Shown: one piece after another, positions 16,594-24,544 of the stretch
Position numbering within the stretch: the stretch's first letter is position 1
How the letters are laid out: each line of letters opens with the position of its first letter
DNA from: Streptomyces sp. F001
GTDB taxonomy: Bacteria; Actinomycetota; Actinomycetes; Streptomycetales; Streptomycetaceae
DNA: 64,000 nucleotides
Direction: 5' to 3'
Assembly: GCF_004187715.1 (NCBI RefSeq)
Contig: NZ_QZWF01000016.1
Location: 62,001 to 126,000, forward strand
The notes under the pieces: generated by a model
What the model was told of the DNA's origin: nothing
Databases searched by the model: none
The model's input: only the letters and a program-made list of their open reading frames with translations
Translations under genes and position numbers: made by a program

Positions 16594-18999
16594 TCAACCC
16601 CCCAGCGTGAGGCGGGGCTTGGGGGCGTCCGTGCGTCCGGTCCGGGGGCGGCGGCTGCCCGCCCGGTACGGCGCCGGCCAGGCGACGCCCGGCCCCTCGT
16701 AGCCCTGCTCGGCGGCGGCGTGCAGGGTCCAGTGCGGGTCGTAGAGGTGCGGGCGGCCGAGCGCGCACAGGTCCGTGCGCCCGGCCAGGATCAGGGAGTT
16801 GACGTCGTCCCAGGAGGAGATCGCGCCGACCGCGATCACCGGGATGCCCGCCTCGTGACGGATGCGGTCCGCGTACGGCGTCTGGTACGACCGCCCGAAC
16901 TCCGGCCGCTCGTCGGCCACCACCTGCCCGGTCGACACATCGATCGCGTCGGCGCCGTGGGCGGCGAAGGCCCGGGCGATCTCGACGGCCTCCTCGGCCG
17001 TGGTTCCGCCCGCGGCCCAGTCGGTGGCGGAGATGCGGACGGTCATCGGCTTCTCCTCCGGCCACACGCCCCGTACGGCGTCGAAGACCTCCAGCGGGAA
17101 GCGGAGCCGTTTCGCGAGGGAGCCGCCGTAGCTGTCGGTGCGCTGGTTGGTCAGCGGGGAGAGGAAGCCGGAGAGCAGATAGCCGTGGGCGCAGTGCAGT
17201 TCGAGCAGGTCGAAGCCCGCGCGGGCGGCCCGCCAGGCCGCGGCGGTGAACTGCTCGCGCAGATCGGTGAGCTGGGCGCGGGAGAGCTGTCGCGGGGTCT
17301 GGCTGCCCGGCTTGTACGGGAGGGGTGAGGCGGCCACGAGCGGCCAGTTGCCGTCGGGCAGCGGTTCGTCGATGCCCTCCCACATCAGCCTGGTCGAGCC
17401 CTTGCGCCCGCAGTGGCCGAGTTGCACGCCGATCGCGGTGCCCGGCGCCTGCGTGTGCACGAACTCGGTGATCCGCTTCCACGCCTCGGCCTGCTTGCCG
17501 GTGTAGAGGCCGGTGCAGCCGGGCGTGATCCGCCCCTCGGGGCTGATGCACACCATCTCGGTCATCACCAGTCCGGCGCCGCCGAGCGCACGGGCGCCGA
17601 GGTGGACGAGGTGGAAGTCGCCGGGGACGCCGTCGGTGGCGGAGTACATGTCCATGGGCGAGACGACGACCCGGTTGCGCAGGATCAGGCCGCGCATCCG
17701 GAACGGGGTGAACATCGGGGGTGTGCCGGGCGGGCAGCCGAACTCGCGCTCGACGGCCTCGGTGAAGTGCGCATCGCGCAGCCGGAGGTTGTCGTGGGTG
17801 ACCCGGCGGCTGCGGGTGAGCAGGTTGAAGGCGAACTGGCGGGACGGCCGGCCGAGGTACAGCTCCAGGTTCTCGAACCACTCCAGGCTGGCGCGGGCCG
17901 CGCGCTGTGTGGAGGCGACGACCGGTTTGCGTTCCTCCTCGTACGCCGCCAACGCCCGCTGCAGCGAAGGCTGTTCCTCCAGGCAGGCCGCGAGCGCCAG
18001 CGCGTCCTCGACGGCGAGCTTCGTGCCGGAGCCGATGGAGAAGTGGGCGGTGTGGGCGGCGTCGCCGAGCAGGACGACGTTGTTGTGCGACCAGCGCTCG
18101 TTGACGACCGTGCGGAAGGTGGTCCACGTCGAGTTGTTGGAGCGCAGAGGTCGGCCGCGGAGCGCGTCCGCGAAGATCTTGGCGCAGCGGTTGATCGACT
18201 CCTGTTCGTCGAGTTCGTCGAACCCGGCCGCCCGCCACACCTCCTCACGCATCTCGACGATCACGGTGGAGGCGCCGAATTGATTCGGCGGCCCGGAGGG
18301 CCTCGTTGAGGGGTGGTGGTCGGGTGACGGGCGGGCGTACGGATAGCCGTGCAACTGCATCACGCCGTGCTCGGTCTCGGCGATCTCGAAGCGGAAGGCG
18401 TCGAAGGGGAAGTCGGTGGCGAGCCAGATGTAGCGGCAGCGGTGGGCTGCCGCCTGGGGACGGAAGATGTGGGCGTAGGCCTCGCGGGTGCTGCTGTGCA
18501 CGCCGTCGGCGGCGATGACCAGGTCGTGTGTGTCCGCCAGGCTGGTCGGGCGCGGGGCCTCGGTGCGGAAGCGGAGCTCTACGCCGAGGGTGCGGCAGCG
18601 GTCGTGCAGGATCTCGAGGAGGCGTTTGCGGCCGAGGGCGGCGAAGCCGTGTCCTCCGGAGGTGTGCTGGGTGCCTCCGTGCACGATGTCGATGTCGTCC
18701 CACCGGACGAAGTGCTGCTGCAGGGCCTCGTAGACCACCGGGTCGGCGTGTTCGATGCCGCCCAGGGTTTCGTCGGAGAGGACGACTCCGAAGCCGAAGG
18801 TGTCGTCGGGGGCGTTGCGTTCCCAGACGGTGATGTCGCGGGACGGGTGGAGACACTTCAGCAGGGCGGCTGCGTAGAGGCCGCCGGGGCCGCCGCCGAT
18901 GATTGCGACTCGTAGGGGGTGGCTGGTCCCGTGTTGCGGGTGCGGCTGCGTCGTGGCTGGTCGCGCAGTTCCCCGCGCCCCTGAGGGTGGCACACTCAC
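16594..18999 (-). CDS. Bifunctional FAD monooxygenase/FMN reductase (2-aminobenzoyl-CoA monooxygenase/reductase type)
   Basis: An 801-residue fusion. The N-terminal half is an aromatic hydroxylase: GxGxxG in RVAIIGGGPGGLYAA, the DG motif VIAADGVHSSTREAY, and GDAAHTAHFSIGSGTKLAVE. The C-terminal half (from about residue 420) is an Old Yellow Enzyme/NADH:flavin oxidoreductase barrel: FRMRGLILRNRVVVSPMDMY, GVQLGHCGRKGS, LELHCAHGYLLSGFLSPLTN. This architecture matches 2-aminobenzoyl-CoA monooxygenase/reductase and salicylyl-CoA 5-hydroxylase entries. Start assigned to the GTG overlapping the hydratase stop (GTGA). The first 25 or so residues are encoded partly by a dispersed Streptomyces repeat (18960-18985), so the native N-terminus may be shorter. 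Confidence 0.87.
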   Translation of the reverse strand: MSVPPSGARGTARPATTQPHPQHGTSHPLRVAIIGGGPGGLYAAALLKCLHPSRDITVWERNAPDDTFGFGVVLSDETLGGIEHADPVVYEALQQHFVRWDDIDIVHGGTQHTSGGHGFAALGRKRLLEILHDRCRTLGVELRFRTEAPRPTSLADTHDLVIAADGVHSSTREAYAHIFRPQAAAHRCRYIWLATDFPFDAFRFEIAETEHGVMQLHGYPYARPSPDHHPSTRPSGPPNQFGASTVIVEMREEVWRAAGFDELDEQESINRCAKIFADALRGRPLRSNNSTWTTFRTVVNERWSHNNVVLLGDAAHTAHFSIGSGTKLAVEDALALAACLEEQPSLQRALAAYEEERKPVVASTQRAARASLEWFENLELYLGRPSRQFAFNLLTRSRRVTHDNLRLRDAHFTEAVEREFGCPPGTPPMFTPFRMRGLILRNRVVVSPMDMYSATDGVPGDFHLVHLGARALGGAGLVMTEMVCISPEGRITPGCTGLYTGKQAEAWKRITEFVHTQAPGTAIGVQLGHCGRKGSTRLMWEGIDEPLPDGNWPLVAASPLPYKPGSQTPRQLSRAQLTDLREQFTAAAWRAARAGFDLLELHCAHGYLLSGFLSPLTNQRTDSYGGSLAKRLRFPLEVFDAVRGVWPEEKPMTVRISATDWAAGGTTAEEAVEIARAFAAHGADAIDVSTGQVVADERPEFGRSYQTPYADRIRHEAGIPVIAVGAISSWDDVNSLILAGRTDLCALGRPHLYDPHWTLHAAAEQGYEGPGVAWPAPYRAGSRRPRTGRTDAPKPRLTLGG
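18960..18985 (+). repeat. Half copy of a common Streptomyces repeat inside the 5' coding end
   Basis: GTCGCGCAGTTCCCCGCGCC followed by CCTGAG matches, from memory, one arm of an inverted repeat seen very often between Streptomyces genes. Here only one arm is present, and it falls within the first codons of the monooxygenase/reductase gene. No complementary arm is found nearby. Confidence 0.5.
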
Positions 19000-19823
19000 C
19001 GTCCCCTCCACTTTGGAGGTCGCTTTTCCTTGAACGCCGTATGGAACTCTGCGTAGTCCTCGCCGTTCATCAGCAGGGCCTGCGTCGAGGCGTCCAGTTC
19101 GACCGCCGCCGCCAGCGGCATGTCCAGTTCCGCTGTCAGCAGCGCCTTCGTCTGGGCGTACGCCAGGGCCGGGCCCTCGGCGAGGCGGCGCGCGAGCGCT
19201 TGCGCGGCCTCGTCGGCGCTGCCCTCGTCGGTGACCTCGCTGATCAGGCCGATCCGCTCGGCCTCCGGTGCCCGCACCGGCTCGCCGAGCATGAGGAGGC
19301 GGGTGGCGTGGCCCAGCCCGACGACCCGCGGCAGCAGGTACGCGGCGCCCATGTCGCCGCCGGACAGGCCGACCCGGGTGAAGAGGAAGGCGAAGCGGGC
19401 GGTGGGGTCGGCGACCCGGAAGTCCGCGGCCAGGGCGAGGACGGCCCCCGCGCCGGCCGCCACGCCGTGCACCGCGGCGATCACCGGGAACGGGCACTCC
19501 CTCAGGGCCCGCACCACCTGGCCGGTCATCCGGTTGAAGTCGAGGAGCTGGGCGGTGTCCATCGAGAGGGTCGCGCCGATGATCTCGTCGACGTCCCCGC
19601 CCGAGCAGAAGCCGCGTCCCTCGCCGGCCAGCACCAGGGCGCGCACGGACCGCTCCCGGGCCAGCTCGGCGAGCAGGTCGCGCAGGTCGGCGTAGGCGCC
19701 GAAGGTGAGGGCGTTGAGTTTCTCCGGCCGGGCGAGGGTGACGGTGGCGATGCCGTCGGTGCGGTCGACGCGCAGATGGCGCCAGCGTGAGGTGGTGGCG
19801 GCGGAGCCGGTGAAGGGACTCAT
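18996..19823 (-). CDS. Enoyl-CoA hydratase/isomerase family protein
   Basis: A 275-residue crotonase-fold protein acting on CoA esters. Oxyanion-hole segments: LVLAGEGRGFCSGGDVDEII (first, near residue 70) and PVIAAVHGVAAGAGAVLALA (second). Ends WRGR with its stop overlapping the GTG start of the next gene. First gene of the reverse-strand operon, promoter carrying motif copy B at 19890. Likely hydrates or opens the ring-reduced aromatic CoA product, or works in later beta-oxidation; the exact step is inferred. Confidence 0.87.
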   Translation of the reverse strand: MSPFTGSAATTSRWRHLRVDRTDGIATVTLARPEKLNALTFGAYADLRDLLAELARERSVRALVLAGEGRGFCSGGDVDEIIGATLSMDTAQLLDFNRMTGQVVRALRECPFPVIAAVHGVAAGAGAVLALAADFRVADPTARFAFLFTRVGLSGGDMGAAYLLPRVVGLGHATRLLMLGEPVRAPEAERIGLISEVTDEGSADEAAQALARRLAEGPALAYAQTKALLTAELDMPLAAAVELDASTQALLMNGEDYAEFHTAFKEKRPPKWRGR

Positions 19824-19889
19824 GGGGTGCGGCCTCCTCGGGCGGGCACTGCCTCAAGACCTCTTGCCCAAGACGCTATCACCAATCTG

Positions 19890-19910
19890 TGACTATCGTC
19901 ACGATGGCGC
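19890..19910. promoter_or_regulatory. Operator-like motif TGACT-N2-CGTCAC-N5-GCGC, copy B
   Basis: TGACTATCGTCA at 19890-19901 and GCGC at 19907-19910, the same arrangement as at 14074. TGAC-N4-GTCA is an inverted repeat. It lies 67 bases upstream of the enoyl-CoA hydratase start. Candidate PaaX-type operator. Confidence 0.55.
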
Positions 19911-20125
19911 GATAAGAGCTGGTCGCGCGTCTGATCCCAGGGTGCGCTCCCGTCACATACGTCACCGGAGGTCAATAACGTGGTAACAGCGGGAGCAGCT
20001 GTGCGAGACCGCCCGTTCACCCGGGTAAGCCGGTCATACGGGGCCGAAGGTCCCGGGCGATGCCCGTCGTGAGACCGTTTCGAGGGCGTCGTACCATTCC
20101 TGAAGTTGAAAGCAGGACAGCCTGA

Positions 20126-20602
20126 ATGTCGGCCCCAGGAGCCTGCTCCATGAACGGACTCGCCTTGCACGAACGCCCCTCCGCCTCCTGGCGTGTCGCA
20201 CTGCCGCACTCCGCCGCGGCCGTGCCCGTGGCGCGCGCGCTGGTCCGCTCCGCGCTGGCCGAGCTGGAGCACGGCGCCGACAGTGACACCGCGGAGCTGC
20301 TCACGGCGGAGCTGGTCGCCAACGCCGTGGAGCACACCGCCGGGGACGCGCCGATAGAGCTGGTGCTGGAGCTGCTGCCGACCGCCTGCCAGGTGGAGGT
20401 GCACGACCCGGACCCGGCGCCGCCGGGCGACCTCACCCGGCCCGACGACGGCCCGCCCGACCCGTGGCAGGAGCACGGGCGCGGTCTGCTGCTGATCCGC
20501 ACCCTCAGCGCCTCCTGCGGTCACCGCCCCACCGAGTCCGGCAAGGCGGTGTGGTTCAGACTCCCTGCAGTACCTCGTCAGTGGCGTCCTCGTCCGGCGT
20601 AA
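20126..20602 (+). CDS. ATP-binding anti-sigma-factor-like protein (HATPase_c, RsbW type)
   Basis: A 158-residue GHKL-type ATPase domain alone. N box TAELLTAELVANAVEHTAGD, G1-like VEVHDPDPAPPG and the G2 region EHGRGLLLIRTLSASCG. Streptomyces carries many such small proteins, thought to bind sigma factors or anti-sigma antagonists. ATG at 20150 is an alternative start with AGGAG eight bases upstream. The 3' end overlaps the convergent permease gene by 47 bases. Partner unknown. Confidence 0.8.
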   Translation: MSAPGACSMNGLALHERPSASWRVALPHSAAAVPVARALVRSALAELEHGADSDTAELLTAELVANAVEHTAGDAPIELVLELLPTACQVEVHDPDPAPPGDLTRPDDGPPDPWQEHGRGLLLIRTLSASCGHRPTESGKAVWFRLPAVPRQWRPRPA

Positions 20603-21989
20603 CCTCGGTCAGCCGCGAGTTGCGGCGCCCGTAGCCGACGTACACCAGGAGCCCCGCCGCGAGGAACACCGCGAACTGGATCCAGGTCGCCCGGCCGGTC
20701 TCGTACATCAGGTACAGGCAGAAGGCGACGCCGAGCAGCGGCAGCACGGGGTACAGCGGCACCCGGAAGGTGCGCGGCAGGTCCGGCTCGCGGCGGCGCA
20801 GGGCGATCACCGCGACATTGACCACGGCCATGACGGCGAGCGTGCCGATGGTGCACAGGTTGACCACGGAGTCCAGCGACGCGAAGGCCGCCGGGACGGC
20901 GAAGACCACGGCGATGATCAGGGTGCCGGCGACCGGCGTGGCGGTCCTCGGCGACACCTTCTCGAAGACGCGCGGGACGAGCCCGTCCCGGGACATCGAC
21001 ATCAGGATGCGGCTCTGGCCGTACATCACCGCCAGCACCACCGAGGCGATGGCCACGACCGCGCCGAAGGCGATCACTGTGCCGCCGACGCCGGAGCCGG
21101 TGACCTGGTCGACGACGTACGACAGCGCGGCGGGCCGGCCGCCGACCTCGTCGCCGCCGACGGCGCCGATCGCGGCCAGGGCGACCGCGCAGTACAGCAG
21201 GGTGACCAGGCCGATGCAGACGAGGATCGCGACCGGGATGTCCCGGCGCGGGTTCTTCGCCTCCTCACCGGCGGTGGTGATCGCATCGAAGCCGATGTAC
21301 GAGAAGAAGGCGGCCGTGGTGCCCGCGCCGATGCCGGCCAGTCCGGCCGGGGCGAACGGCACGAGGTTGCCGTCCTGGAAGGCGCTGAAGCCGATCGCGC
21401 AGAACGCGACGAGGATGGCGAGCTTGAGCGCCGCCATGGCGGCGGTCGCCCGGGCGCTCTCGCGCACACCGCGCACCAGCAGGACGGCGGCCATGGCGAT
21501 GACCAGGACCGCGGGCAGGTTGACGACTCCGCCGTCGCCGGGGCTCGCGGAGAGCGCGGCGGGCAGCTGCAGGCCGATGAGGCTGTCGAGGAGTTCGTTG
21601 ACGTACTGGCTCCAGCCGACCGCGACGGCGGACACCGACACGCCGTACTCCAGAAGCAGGCACCAGCCGACCAGGAAGGCCGTGGTCTCGCCGAAGCCCG
21701 CGTAGGCGAAGGAGTACGAGGAGCCGGAGACGGGGATCGCGCCGCCCAGCTCGGCGAAGGCGAACGCGGTGAACACACAGGTGATCGCGGCGAGCACGAA
21801 GGAGATGACGACGGCGGGGCCGGCCTGGGCCACCGAGTCGGACAGACCGACGAAGATGCCGGTGCCGACGATGGCGCCGACGCCGAAGCAGATGAGCTGG
21901 AACAGGCCCATGGTGCGCTTCAGGCCGTGACCTTCGCGGTCGGCGCCGGAATCGGCCACCAGCAGGGCGGGGGACTTGATGCGGGGCAT
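20556..21989 (-). CDS. APC-superfamily amino-acid permease (cationic amino-acid transporter type)
   Basis: A 477-residue transporter with about 12 hydrophobic segments. Characteristic APC sequence in TM1, GLFQLICFGVGAIVGTGIFV, and TM6-region AFFSYIGFDAITTAGEEAKN, followed by PRRDIP. Closest in style to the CAT group. Gene order (permease, ornithine carbamoyltransferase, arginine deiminase, same strand) suggests it imports arginine or exchanges arginine and ornithine. Last gene of the run, 102 bases after the OTC stop. Confidence 0.87.
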   Translation of the reverse strand: MPRIKSPALLVADSGADREGHGLKRTMGLFQLICFGVGAIVGTGIFVGLSDSVAQAGPAVVISFVLAAITCVFTAFAFAELGGAIPVSGSSYSFAYAGFGETTAFLVGWCLLLEYGVSVSAVAVGWSQYVNELLDSLIGLQLPAALSASPGDGGVVNLPAVLVIAMAAVLLVRGVRESARATAAMAALKLAILVAFCAIGFSAFQDGNLVPFAPAGLAGIGAGTTAAFFSYIGFDAITTAGEEAKNPRRDIPVAILVCIGLVTLLYCAVALAAIGAVGGDEVGGRPAALSYVVDQVTGSGVGGTVIAFGAVVAIASVVLAVMYGQSRILMSMSRDGLVPRVFEKVSPRTATPVAGTLIIAVVFAVPAAFASLDSVVNLCTIGTLAVMAVVNVAVIALRRREPDLPRTFRVPLYPVLPLLGVAFCLYLMYETGRATWIQFAVFLAAGLLVYVGYGRRNSRLTEVTPDEDATDEVLQGV

Positions 21990-22091
21990 ACGGGTGGTGC
22001 TCGTTTCTGGTGGTGCGGGTGCGACCGGGTCAGGTCGCGCGGCGGCCGCGGAAGGGGTGGCTCCGGGCCGCCGGACAGCATAAGGCGCTGG

Positions 22092-23099
22092 TCAGGCCAG
22101 CGTGGCCACCAGCACGGCCTTGATGGTGTGCAGCCGGTTCTCCGCCTCGTCGAAGACGACCGAGTGGGCGGACTCGAAGACCTCGTCCGAGACCTCCAGG
22201 TACTCGAGGCCATGCCGCTGGTGGATCTCGCGGCCGACCTTGGTGCCCAGGTCGTGGAAGGCGGGCAGGCAGTGCAGGAACTTCACGTCCGGGTTGCCGG
22301 TGGCGCGCAGGACGTCCATGGTCACGGCGTACGGCCCGAGGGCGGCGATCCGCTCGTCCCAGACCTCCTTGGGCTCCCCCATGGAGACCCAGACGTCCGT
22401 GGCGACGAAGTCGGCGCCCCGGACGCCCTCTTCCAGGGACTCGGTGAGCGTGATGCGGGCGCCGCTGGTCTCGGCGAGCGCGCGGGCCCGGTCGACGATC
22501 TCCTGGGCGGGCCAGTAGGACTTCGGGGCGACGATACGGACGTCCATGCCGAGCAGGGCGCCGGTGACCAGGTAGGAGTTGCCCATGTTGAAGCGGGCGT
22601 CGCCGAGGTAGGCGAAGGCGATCTCCTTGACCGGTTGGGCGCTGTGCTCGGTCATGGTGAGCACGTCGGCGAGCATCTGGGTGGGGTGCCAGTCGTCGGT
22701 GAGTCCGTTGTAGACGGGCACGCCCGCGTACGCCGCCAGCTCCTCGACATTGGCCTGGCTGTCCCCCCGGTACTCGATGGCGTCGAACATCCGGCCGAGG
22801 ACGCGGGCGGTGTCCTTCACGGACTCCTTGTGCCCGATCTGCGAACCTGAGGGATCGAGGTACGTGGTCGAGGCGCCCTGGTCGGCGGCCGCGACCTCGA
22901 AGGCACAGCGGGTGCGCGTCGAGGTCTTCTCGAAGATCAGCGCGATGTTCTTTCCCCGCAGGTACTGGGTCTCGGCCCCGGCCTTCTTGGCGGCCTTCAG
23001 CTCCGCGGCCAGCTCGATCAGGCCGCGGAACTCGTCCTCGGTGAAGTCCAGCTCCTTGAGGAAGTGGCGGCCGGCGAGTGAGGTCGGGGCTGTCGCCAT
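22092..23099 (-). CDS. argF: Ornithine carbamoyltransferase
   Basis: A 335-residue enzyme interconverting ornithine plus carbamoyl phosphate and citrulline. Carbamoyl-phosphate loop FEKTSTRTRCAFE (residues about 55-67), HPTQMLAD, ornithine-binding DVWVSMGE and the catalytic HCLPAFHD. Placed between arginine deiminase and a permease and away from other arg biosynthetic genes, so it may work in the catabolic direction (arcB role); the sequence alone does not separate the two roles. Confidence 0.93.
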   Translation of the reverse strand: MATAPTSLAGRHFLKELDFTEDEFRGLIELAAELKAAKKAGAETQYLRGKNIALIFEKTSTRTRCAFEVAAADQGASTTYLDPSGSQIGHKESVKDTARVLGRMFDAIEYRGDSQANVEELAAYAGVPVYNGLTDDWHPTQMLADVLTMTEHSAQPVKEIAFAYLGDARFNMGNSYLVTGALLGMDVRIVAPKSYWPAQEIVDRARALAETSGARITLTESLEEGVRGADFVATDVWVSMGEPKEVWDERIAALGPYAVTMDVLRATGNPDVKFLHCLPAFHDLGTKVGREIHQRHGLEYLEVSDEVFESAHSVVFDEAENRLHTIKAVLVATLA

Positions 23100-23169
23100 C
23101 GGGCGCTCCAGAGTGACGGGTACACGGACTCCTGGAAGTCTATACGACTGTCGACATTTCTATGCACCA

Positions 23170-23205
23170 GGATTCCTACGGGGATTCCTACGAGGATTCC
23201 TGTAC
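23170..23205. repeat. Three tandem 12-bp repeats at the 3' end of arcA
   Basis: GGATTCCTACGG, GGATTCCTACGA and GGATTCCTGTAC follow each other without gaps. The array spans the arcA stop codon (23188-23190), so only part of it encodes the last residues (QESS) of arginine deiminase. Looks like local slippage. Confidence 0.7.
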
Positions 23206-24423
23206 GGCATCCCGTTCGACCGGACAGCTCATGCACCGCGGCCCACCCCTGCCCCGGCCCAGCTCGCTGCCCGGGATCTCGATCACCTCGATGCCCTGCT
23301 TGCGCAGATGCGTGTTGGTGGTGGAGTTCCGCTCGTAGGCGACGACGACGCCCGGCTCGACGGCGAGGACGTTGCAGCCGTCGTCCCACTGCTCGCGCTC
23401 GGCCGCGTGCACGTCCTGGGTCGCGGTCAGGACCCGGATCTCGCTCAGGCCCAGCGCGGCGGCGATCGCCCGGTGCATGTGCTCCGGAGGGTGGTCGGTG
23501 ACCTTGAGCTCCTTCTCGCCGACGCCCGGCTCGATGGTGTACGAGCGGAGCATGCCGAGCCCCGCGTACTGGGTGAAAACATCACCGTCGACCATCGTCA
23601 TCACGGTGTCGAGGTGCATCAGGGCGCGCCGCTTGGGCATGTCGAGGGCCACGATGGTCTGCGCGGAGCCCGCGGCGAACAGCTTGTGCGCGAGCATCTC
23701 GACGGCCTGTGGCGTCGTCCGCTCGCTCATACCTATGAGGACGGCGCCGCTCCCGATCACCAGGACGTCCCCGCCCTCGATGGTGGACGGGTAGTCGGCC
23801 TGCCCCTCGGACCAGACGTGGAAGCCCGTGTCGCGGAAGAGCGGGTGGTGCCGGTAGATCGCCTCGAAGTGCACCGTCTCGCGCTGGCGGGCCGGCCAGC
23901 GCATGGCGTTGACGGAGACCCCGTCGTAGATCCAGGCGGAGGTGTCACGGGTGAAGAGGTGATTGGGCAGGGGGGCGAGGAGGAAGTCGTCGAGCTCCAT
24001 GACATGAAAGCGCACGGAGGTCGGTTCGGGGTGCGCCTCCAGGAACTCCCGCTTGGTCATGCCGCCGACGAGGGCCTCGGCCAGCTCGCGCGAGGGCAGA
24101 CCCTCGAAGGCGGCACGGAGGTGGTCGGTGGCGAGCACCCCGTACTCCTTCTCGTCGAAGACCCGGTCCAGGACGAGCTTCCTGGCCGCCGGGATCTCCA
24201 GGGCCTCGGTGAGCAGATCGCCGAACAGGTGGACGGTGACGCCCCGGTCGCGCAGCACGTCGGCGAACCCGTCGTGCTCGGCCCGCGCCCGGCGGACCCA
24301 CAGGACGTCGTCGAAGAGCAGGGCGTCCTTGTTGCTGGGCGTGAGCCTTTTGAGCTCGAGATCGGGCCGGTGCAGGATGACGCGGCGCAGCCGCCCGGCC
24401 TCGGAGTCGACATGGAATCCCAT
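23188..24423 (-). CDS. arcA: Arginine deiminase
   Basis: A 411-residue enzyme hydrolysing arginine to citrulline and ammonia. Guanidino-group residues are visible: LFTRDTSAWIYDGVSVNAMR, ALMHLDTVMTMVD with the catalytic His, and the C-terminal nucleophile Cys in GGPRCMSCPVERD. Start chosen at ATG 24423 (MGFHVDSEAGRLRRV, the usual N-terminus); the frame continues 26 codons upstream through promoter sequence. Divergent from the SPFH gene. With the OTC and permease it forms an arginine catabolic set; no carbamate kinase is present. Confidence 0.93.
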   Translation of the reverse strand: MGFHVDSEAGRLRRVILHRPDLELKRLTPSNKDALLFDDVLWVRRARAEHDGFADVLRDRGVTVHLFGDLLTEALEIPAARKLVLDRVFDEKEYGVLATDHLRAAFEGLPSRELAEALVGGMTKREFLEAHPEPTSVRFHVMELDDFLLAPLPNHLFTRDTSAWIYDGVSVNAMRWPARQRETVHFEAIYRHHPLFRDTGFHVWSEGQADYPSTIEGGDVLVIGSGAVLIGMSERTTPQAVEMLAHKLFAAGSAQTIVALDMPKRRALMHLDTVMTMVDGDVFTQYAGLGMLRSYTIEPGVGEKELKVTDHPPEHMHRAIAAALGLSEIRVLTATQDVHAAEREQWDDGCNVLAVEPGVVVAYERNSTTNTHLRKQGIEVIEIPGSELGRGRGGPRCMSCPVERDAVQESS

Positions 24424-24479
24424 GACTCCATCCTGGCCATCGAGGACCGCCTTCACCCCCTGCTCGACCGTTTCCGTTT

Positions 24480-24528
24480 TCGTCCCCTTGACGACAATCA
24501 ATCGGAGCAGTTATCGTCCATTTGACGA
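24480..24528. promoter_or_regulatory. Duplicated operator-like TCGTC-N5-GACGA
   Basis: Two imperfect palindromes, TCGTC-CCCTT-GACGA at 24480-24494 and TCGTC-CATTT-GACGA at 24514-24528, are offset by 34 bases and share flanks (GTTNTCGTCC...TTGACGANAA). They lie between the divergent arcA and SPFH starts, so one regulator could act on both directions. Regulator unknown. Confidence 0.6.
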
Positions 24529-24544
24529 AAAGCGAGGGGGTCTC

